A DNA stretch of 64,000 bases. It comes from Clostridium tetanomorphum. Lineage in GTDB: Bacteria > Bacillota > Clostridia > Clostridiales > Clostridiaceae. Both the position numbers and the translations under genes were made by a program. The stretch covers positions 62,001 through 126,000 of the forward strand of contig NZ_JAGGKA010000001.1 in the NCBI RefSeq assembly GCF_017873215.1, in the 5' to 3' direction. The notes under the pieces are model-generated. The model saw only the letters and a list, made by a program, of their open reading frames with translations, was not told the DNA's origin and did no database searches. Shown in pieces: positions 1 to 8,349 of this stretch (position 1 is the stretch's first letter; each line of letters starts with the position of its first letter).

Positions 1-1
1 T

Positions 2-1180
2 GAAAACTGTACTAAAAATAATCCAGGCATTAAGAATACATTAAATATTGAATCTATGGATGCTAGAGGAGATATTTTAAAAATTATTACAAAAAAGCCA
101 AATGCATCATTACCATCAGAATTTGTTCATCCTAGTACAGCCATAATAGATGTAAACGCTTCCGATAAAGATACAAAGCCTATTGGTACAGGTGCTTTTA
201 AGGTTGAAAATTTTAAATCTAATGCATCTATACAGTTAGTAAAGAATGATAAATATTGGGATGGAAAAGTAAAGCTTGATAAAGTAAGTTTTGAATTTAA
301 CCAAGATGCAAATGCAAGACTTCAAGCGTTACAGTCAGGATATGCAGATATAATTTTTAAACCTGCATCAGAGGCTATAAATAAACTTAAAAGTGATCCA
401 AAATTTACAATTGATACTACACCAGGATTACGTACAAATGTATTGTTATATAATGTGAAGAAACCAATTATGTCCAATGAGTATTTTAGAAAAGGTTTAG
501 ATTCACTTATCAATAGGAAAGAAATAGTGGAAGGCATAATGTCAGGACAAGCTACTGTGGCATATGGTCCGTTTATGGAGAAACTTCCTTTTGCAATAGA
601 TTATGAAAAAAATGAATTTGGATTAGATAAAGCTCTTGAGCATTTCAAGAAAGCAGGATTAACTGTAACCAATGGTAAAGTATCAGATAATGGAAAGCAA
701 TTAAAGTTAAAAGTAGTTTCATATGCATCAAGAGTAGAATTACCACAGATTGCACAAATTGTTCAATCAAATGCTAAAAAATTAGGCTTAGAAATAGAAA
801 TAATTTTAGTTGAAGGTGAAAATGTTGATGAATATTTGAAAAATAATGATTGGGATTTTTGTGTATATTCATTACTTACAGCACCAAGAGGGGATGCAAG
901 CTATTATTTAAATTCTTGTGTTGTACCTGGAGGAGTTTTAAATCATGGACATATTAATGACGCTGATTTGATATCAATAGTTAACAAATTAAATAGTTGC
1001 ACAGATGAAACAAAAAGAAATCAAGTTGCTAGAGAGGCTGTTACAATAATAAACCAAAAAACATATAATTCATATATAGCATATCCAAATGTAATTGTAG
1101 CGTATAATAATCGTGTTGCTAATTGGGTAACATCACCAAGTGAATTTTATATGATAACAAAAGATTTGGATGTGAAATAA
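2..1180 (+). CDS. ABC transporter substrate-binding protein, family 5 (nickel/oligopeptide type), 5'-truncated by window edge
   Basis: The frame is open from base 2, so the start, signal peptide and lipobox lie outside the window; about 392 C-terminal residues remain. The sequence fits the SBP_bac_5 fold: a lobe with GTGAFKVENF and the KNDKYWDGKVKLD segment, then the YFRKGLDSLINRKEIVEGIM helix typical of NikA/DppA proteins. It would capture a nickel complex or small peptide outside the cell and hand it to the two permeases encoded directly downstream (4 bp gap). The order SBP-permease-permease-ATPase-ATPase is that of nik, dpp and opp operons. Substrate cannot be decided from sequence alone; NikA-like resemblance favours a metal chelate, but this is inference. 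Confidence 0.85.
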   Translation, partial: ENCTKNNPGIKNTLNIESMDARGDILKIITKKPNASLPSEFVHPSTAIIDVNASDKDTKPIGTGAFKVENFKSNASIQLVKNDKYWDGKVKLDKVSFEFNQDANARLQALQSGYADIIFKPASEAINKLKSDPKFTIDTTPGLRTNVLLYNVKKPIMSNEYFRKGLDSLINRKEIVEGIMSGQATVAYGPFMEKLPFAIDYEKNEFGLDKALEHFKKAGLTVTNGKVSDNGKQLKLKVVSYASRVELPQIAQIVQSNAKKLGLEIEIILVEGENVDEYLKNNDWDFCVYSLLTAPRGDASYYLNSCVVPGGVLNHGHINDADLISIVNKLNSCTDETKRNQVAREAVTIINQKTYNSYIAYPNVIVAYNNRVANWVTSPSEFYMITKDLDVK

Positions 1181-1184
1181 AAAA

Positions 1185-2132
1185 ATGTATGGAATAATTA
1201 AGAAATTTGGTAATGTTCTTTTATTTATATTTCTACTTTCCTTTTTTAGCTTCATAATTTTAAAATTAGCACCAGGAGATCCTGTAATGAATATATTAGG
1301 CACTCAAGAGTTAGCTGCCACAGAACAAGATGTAGCACAAATGCGTGAGCAATTGGGACTTAATAAACCAATAATAATTCAATATTACGATTGGTTAAAG
1401 AAAGTAATTCACTTAGATTTGGGAAATTCAATAATAACAGGTAAATCTGTTATAAGTCAGATAGGAAAAGCATTCCCATATACATTTATATTAGCCTTAA
1501 GTTGTATCATAGTAATGTTAATTATAACAATACCTTTAGGAGTAGCATCTGCTTTTTATAGAAATGGCATAATAAATAAAATAAGTGAATTATTTAATAT
1601 TATAGGATCATCAATACCAGGATTTTGGCTGGGCTTTATATTGGTAGATATTTTCGCAATTAGATTAAATTTGCTACCTTCTATGGGCATAGGGGGAATA
1701 AAACATATTATTCTACCAGCATTAACTTTAGGTATATCAATGGCCCCACCTTATGTTAGATTGCTAAAGACAAGTTTAATTGAGAGTATGGATCAGGATT
1801 TTATTAGAGCTGCTCATGCAAAAGGAGTACTAAAGGGAAGAATATTCTTTTTTCATATTCTTAGAAGAAGCTTAATCCCTTTGCTTACTCTCTTTGGAAT
1901 GAGTATGGGAAGTCTTATGGGAGGAACAGTTGTTATTGAAGTTTTGTTTTCTTATCCTGGATTAGGTAAACTTGCTATAGAGTCTATAACTAATAGAGAT
2001 TATCCTATGATACAGGGGGTTATTTTATTTATTGGTATGATTGTATTTATTATTAATCTTACTGTAGATATATTATATCGTTTTATTGATCCTTCTATAG
2101 CTATTAAGGAGGCTGAGCAAGTTGAAGTTTAA
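1185..2132 (+). CDS. ABC transporter permease, NikB/DppB type
   Basis: A 315-residue inner-membrane permease with about six transmembrane helices. The N-terminus has the family layout: one helix (residues about 9-29), then a periplasm-facing domain with the LAPGDPV motif near residue 30 and LGLNKPIIIQYYDWL. The EAA-type cytoplasmic loop (DFIRAAHAKGV) that docks on the ATPases lies near residue 205. It begins 4 bp after the binding-protein gene and its end overlaps the next permease by 11 bp, so translation is probably coupled. It pairs with the following permease to form the transport channel. Confidence 0.88.
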   Translation: MYGIIKKFGNVLLFIFLLSFFSFIILKLAPGDPVMNILGTQELAATEQDVAQMREQLGLNKPIIIQYYDWLKKVIHLDLGNSIITGKSVISQIGKAFPYTFILALSCIIVMLIITIPLGVASAFYRNGIINKISELFNIIGSSIPGFWLGFILVDIFAIRLNLLPSMGIGGIKHIILPALTLGISMAPPYVRLLKTSLIESMDQDFIRAAHAKGVLKGRIFFFHILRRSLIPLLTLFGMSMGSLMGGTVVIEVLFSYPGLGKLAIESITNRDYPMIQGVILFIGMIVFIINLTVDILYRFIDPSIAIKEAEQVEV

Positions 2133-2928
2133 AATAAATTTCATAGTAATTTTCTTTACTTGTATAATATTGATAATGATTATTGGTAAAAAATTTACCC
2201 CTTATGACCCTAATTTAGTAGATATGTCAATTAGATTACAATCACCTAGTGCTGAACATATACTTGGAACAGATAACTTAGGAAGAGATGTGTTTTCCAG
2301 AGTACTTGCAGGGGCTTGGACCACTGTTGGTACAGGGATTATAATACTTATGTTATCACTACTAATAGGAATTCCTATAGGATTACTATCAGGATATGTG
2401 GGAGGAAGAATAGATTGGATAATTATGAGATTTATAGATGCATTTCTTGCTTTTCCTGATTATATAGTGGCAATAGTATTAAGTGGTGTTCTTGGATCAG
2501 GTACATTTAATCTCATACTTGCTATAGTAGCTGTAAAATGGGTTCGTTATGCTAGACTTGTGAGAAGTACCGTGAAATCTGAAAAAATGAAAGATTATAT
2601 TTTTATGGCTAAGCTTAATGGTATGGGTACAATATCAATATTAGGTAAGCATTTAATACCACATGTTTTAGGAAATGTTATGGCAGTAGCTACTATGGAT
2701 ATGGGAAAAATAATAATTATGATTGCCTCTCTTTCATATATTGGATTAGGAGTGCAGCCACCAAATCCAGAATGGGGATCTATGCTTAATGAGGGAAGAA
2801 CTTTTTTTCAGAGTGCTCCATATTTGATGATTGCTCCAGGTCTAGCCATAGTAATTGTGGTGCTTGCGGTAAATTTGTTTGGAGATTCAATTGGCAAACA
2901 ATATAGTACTAATAGACAAAAGAGGTGA
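2122..2928 (+). CDS. ABC transporter permease, NikC/DppC type
   Basis: A 268-residue second permease of the nickel/peptide uptake system. It starts with TTG at 2122, supported by a perfect AGGAGG at 2107-2112 inside the end of the upstream permease. DppC-family marks are the short N-terminal helix, the HILGTDNLGRDVFSRVL segment around residues 46-62, and the coupling loop DYIFMAKLNGMG near residue 155. About six transmembrane helices are visible. The C-terminal WGSMLNEGR and SIGKQY tail are also family features. It overlaps its partner by 11 bp and is followed closely by two ATPase genes. Confidence 0.88.
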   Translation: MKFKINFIVIFFTCIILIMIIGKKFTPYDPNLVDMSIRLQSPSAEHILGTDNLGRDVFSRVLAGAWTTVGTGIIILMLSLLIGIPIGLLSGYVGGRIDWIIMRFIDAFLAFPDYIVAIVLSGVLGSGTFNLILAIVAVKWVRYARLVRSTVKSEKMKDYIFMAKLNGMGTISILGKHLIPHVLGNVMAVATMDMGKIIIMIASLSYIGLGVQPPNPEWGSMLNEGRTFFQSAPYLMIAPGLAIVIVVLAVNLFGDSIGKQYSTNRQKR

Positions 2929-2933
2929 TAATT

Positions 2934-3749
2934 ATGTCTATACTTAGTATAAAGAATTTAATAATACATTCTCATGGTATACCAATAGTGGACAATATAA
3001 ATCTTTCAATAGAACAGGGAGAATGGATGGCATTAATAGGTGAAAGCGGGAGTGGGAAGAGTGTAACAGCATCTTCTGTAGGACTATTGATTCCTAAAGA
3101 CTTAGAACTAGTTTCAGGAGAAATTAACTTTAATGGAAAAGATATGAGAATGTTAGGAGAAGAAGAACTAAGAAAGATTAGAGGAAAAGAAGTTGCATAT
3201 GTATTTCAAGATTATCAAAATGCATTTACCCCTTTTATAAAGATTGGAAAGCAGATTGATGAAATGATAAAATGCCACATAGATATCCCAAAAGAAGAAA
3301 GAAAAAATATAATAATCAAAGCTTTAAATGAGGTAGGATTAGATGAAAAAAGAGTATTTAATAGTTATCCATTTCAACTAAGTGGAGGGCAATTACAAAG
3401 GGCGGCTATTGCACAAGCAGTTATACTTAAACCTAGGCTTTTGATAGCTGATGAACCAACAACTGCTCTGGATGCAGTTAATGCTGTAAAGGTGCTAAAG
3501 CTATTGCAAGAAGTAAAAGAAAAAACAAAGTGTGCAGTATTATTTATAACTCACGATTTGAGATGTGCAAAAAGTTATGCAACAACAATGGCTATTATGC
3601 ATAGTGGAAAAATAGTTGAGATAGGCAGTAAGAACAATATAGTAAATAACCCCAAACACAGCTATACTAAAAATTTATTTGCGTCAATTCCCCCTATGCA
3701 ACATGTACCGGATCGTTTACCAATAACAGATAAATATTATATTGTATAG
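2934..3749 (+). CDS. ABC transporter ATP-binding protein, NikD/DppD type
   Basis: A 271-residue cytoplasmic ATPase. Walker A is GESGSGKS (about residue 37), Q-loop VFQDYQNAF, signature LSGGQLQR, Walker B LLIADEPTTALD, and H-loop FITHD; all are intact. I chose ATG 2934 because the in-frame GTG at 2925 lies inside the ribosome binding site AGAGGTGA (2921-2928). The C-terminal extension HSYTKNLFASIPPM is the tail that distinguishes OppD/NikD proteins from plain ABC ATPases. It would form a heterodimer with the next gene product to power import. Confidence 0.9.
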   Translation: MSILSIKNLIIHSHGIPIVDNINLSIEQGEWMALIGESGSGKSVTASSVGLLIPKDLELVSGEINFNGKDMRMLGEEELRKIRGKEVAYVFQDYQNAFTPFIKIGKQIDEMIKCHIDIPKEERKNIIIKALNEVGLDEKRVFNSYPFQLSGGQLQRAAIAQAVILKPRLLIADEPTTALDAVNAVKVLKLLQEVKEKTKCAVLFITHDLRCAKSYATTMAIMHSGKIVEIGSKNNIVNNPKHSYTKNLFASIPPMQHVPDRLPITDKYYIV

Positions 3750-3774
3750 GCAGTGGAAAAAGGAGAATAACCAC

Positions 3775-4581
3775 ATGGAGAATATTAATATTTGCAAAAG
3801 CAAAACAGAAGAAAAGTTATTAATTGTAAATGGAGTTATAAAAAAATACTCAAATGAATATCTAGCTGTCAAAGAAGCATCTTTTTCAATGAAAAAGGGT
3901 GAATGTCTTGGATTGGTAGGTGAAAGTGGAAGTGGAAAAAGTACTCTTGCTAGATGTATACTCATGCTTGAAAAAATGACAAAAGGAGAAATATGGTTAA
4001 ATGGACAAGCTCTTCATAATATAAAAGGAAGTGATTTGAAGAAAAAACAAAGAAGAATGCAAGCAGTATTTCAAAATCCAACTTCTTCATTAAATCCAAA
4101 GTTGAAAATTTTAGACTCATTAATAGAACCATTAGATTATCAGTGTGATATAAATCCGTCTTTCTTAAAGGGGATAAGAAGTAATAGAAGAAAGTCAGCA
4201 CAAGTACTTCTTGACATGGTACAAATACCTACAAAATATTTAGATTGCTATCCTCATGAATTAAGTGGTGGACAAAAGCAAAGAATTATAATTGCACGTG
4301 CTATAAGTGTAGAACCATGGCTTATAGTATTAGATGAACCTACTGCTAGTCTTGATGTATCAATCCAAGCAAGAGTATTAAATTTATTAAAAGATCTTCA
4401 ACAGAATCTTAAACTTTCATATTTTTTCATTTCCCATGATTTAAGTGCGGTTAATTTTATGTGTCAGCGAATGATGGTGATGAAAGATGGTAAAATTGTA
4501 GATAGATTTAGTAGAAAGGACTTATTTAATGAAGAAAGAAGTTCTTATACAAAGCGGCTATTAGAGATTTTTGGAACATAA
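3775..4581 (+). CDS. ABC transporter ATP-binding protein, NikE/DppF type
   Basis: A 268-residue partner ATPase. Walker A GESGSGKST, Q-loop AVFQNPTSSLNP, signature LSGGQKQR, Walker B WLIVLDEPTASLD and H-loop FISHD are present; the NPTSSLNP variant after the Q-loop is characteristic of OppF/DppF/NikE. ATG 3775 is preferred over the upstream in-frame ATG at 3742 because AAAGGAGAA sits just ahead of it. It is the last gene of the transporter operon and is followed by a hairpin at 4595-4641. Confidence 0.9.
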   Translation: MENINICKSKTEEKLLIVNGVIKKYSNEYLAVKEASFSMKKGECLGLVGESGSGKSTLARCILMLEKMTKGEIWLNGQALHNIKGSDLKKKQRRMQAVFQNPTSSLNPKLKILDSLIEPLDYQCDINPSFLKGIRSNRRKSAQVLLDMVQIPTKYLDCYPHELSGGQKQRIIIARAISVEPWLIVLDEPTASLDVSIQARVLNLLKDLQQNLKLSYFFISHDLSAVNFMCQRMMVMKDGKIVDRFSRKDLFNEERSSYTKRLLEIFGT

Positions 4582-4594
4582 ATAATTAATTTTG

Positions 4595-4641
4595 GAATAG
4601 AGATCATGGAATATAGTTACAAAATTTTGTGGTCTCTATTC
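4595..4641 (+). terminator. Hairpin ending the ABC transporter operon
   Basis: GAATAGAGATCA (4595-4606) pairs with TGGTCTCTATTC (4630-4641), a 12-bp stem with one G-U pair and a 23-nt loop. It lacks a strong U-run (TATAAAATATATTTT follows), so it may be an imperfect terminator or a 3' stability hairpin. Confidence 0.5.
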
Positions 4642-4682
4642 TATAAAATATATTTTGAAATTCAATGAAATGGAGATAAAAA

Positions 4683-5519
4683 ATGAAAAATGGAGTAGTT
4701 TATGCAATTTTAACTTCACTTGTATTTAGTATTATGAATGCTCTTGTAAAAGCAGTTAGTCTAACAGTACCTTCAACGGAGGTTGCTTTTTTTAGAAGCA
4801 TTATAGGTACTGTTATAATATATTTTATTATGAAATACAATAAAGTTAAGTTTTCTACTGAAGGAATACCTTTACTTGTAGTAAGAGGTGTTTTAGGAGC
4901 TTTATATTTGATAACTTATTTCTATACTATTTCTAAAATTCCATTAACAGATGCTAGTATATTAGTACATCTATCACCATTCTTTGTTATTATTTTTTCT
5001 GGAATTTTTTTAAAAGAAAAGATATCTCGAAAAAGCTTTTATCTATTGCCTATAGTTTTTTTAGGAGCATTATTGTTAATTAAACCATTCAAGTATTCTT
5101 ATTATTCTTTTGAAGCTATCTTTGGTATAATTAGTGCAATGTTATCAGCAGCAGCTGGGATTTCTATAAGATTATTAACTAAAAAGCATCATACCTATGA
5201 AATTATATTTTATTTTTTGGCAACAGCCACATTAGTATCTATACCACTTATGTGGAATAATTTTGTAGTACCAACAAAGCAAGAGTTCTTTTATCTTATA
5301 ATTATAGGTATTGTCTCCTTAATAGGACAAGTATTTTTAACTAAAGCTTTTACTCACGAAAATGCGATTATTGTAGAAGTAACTCGTTATATAGGTATTG
5401 TTTTTAATGCCATGTGGGGATTTTTATTTTGGAGAGAGATACCTGATATGTTAACTATTATAGGAGGAATTTTAATTGTTTCTGCTTGTATAGCTCTATC
5501 AAGACAAAAAGGAAGATGA
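4683..5519 (+). CDS. EamA/DMT-superfamily transporter
   Basis: A 278-residue membrane protein with about ten hydrophobic helices in two five-helix EamA repeats; the repeat boundary is near residue 140. Marks of the family are the EVAFFRSIIG loop after helix 2, the LTDASILVHLSPFFVIIFSG segment, and LKEKISRKS at the end of repeat 1, with WREIPDMLTIIGGILI at the end of repeat 2. Such proteins export small metabolites. A GGAG lies 8-9 bp before the ATG. It stands alone between the ABC operon and the MutS-like gene; the substrate cannot be predicted. Confidence 0.85.
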   Translation: MKNGVVYAILTSLVFSIMNALVKAVSLTVPSTEVAFFRSIIGTVIIYFIMKYNKVKFSTEGIPLLVVRGVLGALYLITYFYTISKIPLTDASILVHLSPFFVIIFSGIFLKEKISRKSFYLLPIVFLGALLLIKPFKYSYYSFEAIFGIISAMLSAAAGISIRLLTKKHHTYEIIFYFLATATLVSIPLMWNNFVVPTKQEFFYLIIIGIVSLIGQVFLTKAFTHENAIIVEVTRYIGIVFNAMWGFLFWREIPDMLTIIGGILIVSACIALSRQKGR

Positions 5520-5726
5520 AAAGATAAAATATAGTGATAATATTCTAAGAAATAAATTTTAAATTAAAAGGGTAGGGAGAAAAACCTTGCCATATTTATT
5601 TTTCATAAAAAATAATTGTAAATATTAAGAAAGATTTAAGAGAGTTTACTAGAGTTTTGAAAAAAATTTTTATGGCATGTGCTATAATATTTATAGCAAA
5701 ATTTTTAGGAAAAAAGGTGAAAAAAA

Positions 5727-7292
5727 TTGAATAAAAGAGTGGTTTTAGATATTGTAAGAAGAGAGTATGAAGAAGATATTGAAAAGAATATAAACTTTGA
5801 AAACACAAAAAAGTTTTTTAATATGAGTGAAAAAGAATACTATACCATTGATGGGGAAACTTGGGATGACTTGGACATGAATAGAGTATATAAAGAGTTA
5901 GATAGAAGCTATAGTACTTTAGGAGAAGCAGTTTTATATTATATGCTAAGAAATCCATTAAAAGATGAAGAGAAATTAAAGAATAGAGATAGACTAATAC
6001 AATTATTTAAGAAGGATGCAAAATTAAGAGAAAAGCTTTTATGTATATTCTTTCAATTAGGTAGAGATTCAAAAAATACTTTTTTAGAAATGATAGAAAG
6101 TGAGCTTGTAGTAAATAAATTTAAATATTATTTGTATACTTTATTAGGGAAAATAGTTCCTTTAATAGCGATTTTTTTAACTGTATTTGTACATGAAAAG
6201 TATGCTTTAATGATATTTGGTTCTACTGCTTTAAATATGATTATAAATTACAATGAGAAAAATACTATTAAATCTCGAGGAATAGTATATTTAAGAGATA
6301 TTATAGTAGCCGCTAAAAATGTATGCAGCATAAAAAATGATGATATTAAAGAATATATAGATAAGATAAAAGATAATTTTAAACATGTTAAAGATATTAA
6401 TAGAAGTACTCTATTAATAGGACTTATAGATGTATGGGGAGGATTTTTTGAAGTTGTTTCTCTAATCTTTCTTATAGAAGAATGTGCTTACTATAAAATA
6501 TCAGGTGTTTTAAAAGAGAAAAAAGGATATCTGATGAATATATTTTATATTTTAGGTGAACTAGAAGCAATATTATCTATATCTGGTTATCAGAAAAATT
6601 TAAAGCAATCCTATGTGAAACCTAAATTTACAAAAGAAGTTTTATTAAATATTAAAGAAGGTATTCATCCGCTTTTAGATGATCCAGTAGCAAATTCTAT
6701 ATCTATTAAAGATAAGGGAATAGTACTTACTGGTACAAATATGTCTGGTAAATCAACCTTTTTAAGAATGTTAGGTATAAATATACTTTTATCACAAACC
6801 TTTTATTTTGCGTTGGCTAAAGAGTATAAAGCATCATTTTTTAATATAGTATCATCAATTAGTCCTAATGATGATTTAGCAAAAGGAAAAAGCTATTATA
6901 TGGCTGAAGCTGAAGGAATACTTAGAATAGTTAATGCTCTTAAAAAAGAATTACCTGTATTTTGTCCTATAGATGAAATATTTAGAGGAACTAATCCTAT
7001 AGAGAGAATAGCTATGTCTGCAGAAATATTATCCTACTTAAATAATAGAAGAACTATTTCTATTGTGGCTACTCATGATAGAGAATTAGTAGATATTTTA
7101 AAGGATACTTATGAATTTTATTATTTCAGCGAAGATGTTGACAATAAAAATGGATTAAGCTTTGATTATAAACTTAAGGTGGGGGTTTCTAAAACAAGAA
7201 ATGCAATAAGACTTTTAGAGTATATTGGTTATCCAAAGGAGATAACAGATAAGGCATATAAAAGAGCAGAAACTATTAAAGGATTTATTTAA
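5727..7292 (+). CDS. Membrane-associated MutS-family ATPase
   Basis: A 521-residue protein with a complete MutS-type ATPase at the C-terminus: Walker A GTNMSGKSTFL (about residue 335), the LAKGKSYYMAEAEG helix, Walker B FCPIDEIFRGTNP and the ATHDREL switch. The N-terminal half lacks the mismatch-binding domain and instead carries a core/lever-like helical region plus hydrophobic segments (about residues 138-175 and 225-245) that could be membrane-embedded. This is the short Clostridia/Bacteroidetes MutS-like family, not MutS1 or MutS2. Start TTG 5727 is set by AAAGGTGA 7 bp upstream. The role is unknown; mismatch repair is unlikely without the DNA-binding domain. Confidence 0.82.
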   Translation: MNKRVVLDIVRREYEEDIEKNINFENTKKFFNMSEKEYYTIDGETWDDLDMNRVYKELDRSYSTLGEAVLYYMLRNPLKDEEKLKNRDRLIQLFKKDAKLREKLLCIFFQLGRDSKNTFLEMIESELVVNKFKYYLYTLLGKIVPLIAIFLTVFVHEKYALMIFGSTALNMIINYNEKNTIKSRGIVYLRDIIVAAKNVCSIKNDDIKEYIDKIKDNFKHVKDINRSTLLIGLIDVWGGFFEVVSLIFLIEECAYYKISGVLKEKKGYLMNIFYILGELEAILSISGYQKNLKQSYVKPKFTKEVLLNIKEGIHPLLDDPVANSISIKDKGIVLTGTNMSGKSTFLRMLGINILLSQTFYFALAKEYKASFFNIVSSISPNDDLAKGKSYYMAEAEGILRIVNALKKELPVFCPIDEIFRGTNPIERIAMSAEILSYLNNRRTISIVATHDRELVDILKDTYEFYYFSEDVDNKNGLSFDYKLKVGVSKTRNAIRLLEYIGYPKEITDKAYKRAETIKGFI

Positions 7293-7296
7293 TGCT

Positions 7297-7701
7297 ATGA
7301 ATTATAAACGTAATAGATTATTATATGGAATTATGACGATAATTGTAGCTACTTTGGGAATATGTTCAAGAAAAATGGCTTATATTATACCTGACTTTTT
7401 AAATACATATCTAGGTGATGCTTTGTGGGCTTTAATGATTTTTGTTTTTATTGGATTTATTTTTAAAACTATGGATACAAAGAAAGTTGCACTAATAGCA
7501 ATATTATTTTGCTACTCCATTGAATTAAGCCAATTGTATCATGCTAGTTGGATAGATAATATAAGGAAAACAACCTTAGGTGGTTTAATACTAGGATATG
7601 GATTCTTATGGAGTGATTTATGGGCTTATACTATAGGAATTGCCATAGGAGTAATTATTGAAGTTTTATATAAAATCATCAAAGGTCGGCAAATATACTA
7701 G
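7297..7701 (+). CDS. DUF2809 family membrane protein
   Basis: A 134-residue protein with about four transmembrane helices. The LGDALWALM stretch and the YSIELSQLYHASWID segment, with GFLWSDLWAYTIG near the end, are the DUF2809 pattern. It begins 4 bp after the MutS-like gene with AAAGGA upstream, so the two are probably co-transcribed. Function is unknown; the family is often one component of small integral membrane sets. Nothing else in the sequence points to a substrate. Confidence 0.75.
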   Translation: MNYKRNRLLYGIMTIIVATLGICSRKMAYIIPDFLNTYLGDALWALMIFVFIGFIFKTMDTKKVALIAILFCYSIELSQLYHASWIDNIRKTTLGGLILGYGFLWSDLWAYTIGIAIGVIIEVLYKIIKGRQIY

Positions 7702-7715
7702 TCTAATATTTTAGC

Positions 7716-7750
7716 AAGAGGTATTTCTTATTGAGATACCTTCTTTTGTT
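7716..7750 (+). terminator. Rho-independent terminator after the MutS-like/DUF2809 pair
   Basis: AGGTATTTC (7719-7727) pairs with GAGATACCT (7733-7741) with one G-U, loop of 5 nt, followed by TCTTTTGTT. It lies 15 bp past the stop of the DUF2809 gene. Confidence 0.7.
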
Positions 7751-7974
7751 GTATTTAAAACTTATTTGTTTTATTACAATAGGATAGATAAGTATTGGTA
7801 ATAAATTTAAAAATAGATGTAAGAAAAATAAATATTTATATTACAAAAAAATTTATTTGTTGATAGAAAATCTATTATTAAAGACGAAGTAATAGATAGG
7901 AGCTCTAAAAAATAAAAGTTCCTCTTTATAAAATATATTTTATAATAAGCTTAAGCGTGGAAAGGAATTTGGCA

Positions 7975-8169
7975 ATGAAAATAAATGAAGAAAATTTTAT
8001 AAGGTATTTAAAAAAGAAAAATGAAAAAGCTTTGGATTATATTATAGACGTCTATGGAGGATTAATAAAAAGTATAGTTAAAAAGCATTTGTACAATTTG
8101 GAACAGAGCTTTTATGTTATCTTTACTAATATTAAAGTAACTTGTTCAATTGTGAACCATTATATATAA
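7975..8169 (+). pseudogene. Truncated sigma-70 family sigma factor (N-terminal fragment)
   Basis: ATG 7975 (GGAAAGGA upstream) opens a 64-codon frame. Its first 45 residues read as the start of an ECF-like sigma factor: FIRYLKKKNEKALDYIIDVY, then GGLIKSIVKKHLYNLE, the region 2 entry. The homology stops abruptly after LYNLE, exactly where region 2.1 would continue; the last 18 residues are unrelated and no region 2.4 or region 4 follows. A further 35-codon open stretch, about 8218-8330, has no start codon and may be another remnant. The piece is too short to bind core polymerase and promoter, so I call it a deletion relic. Confidence 0.6.
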
Positions 8170-8349
8170 TAAAAGTAAAAGGTAAGTGCTGAAATTATTT
8201 CAACAAGTTAATAATCAATAAAAAGGAACCCATATTAATAGAGTTGAATTTATAAATACAAAAACTAGTGTTTATATATTACGCTATTTTATAAATAATA
8301 AGGAGTTTAAAAAGGAAGTGAAATTTAATTAAATTAAGGAGTGAAGTTA

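Noticed and set aside
2925-2933. GTG start for the NikD-type ATPase
   Set aside because: The GTG is part of the ribosome binding site AGAGGTGA for ATG 2934, and the extra residues match nothing in the family.
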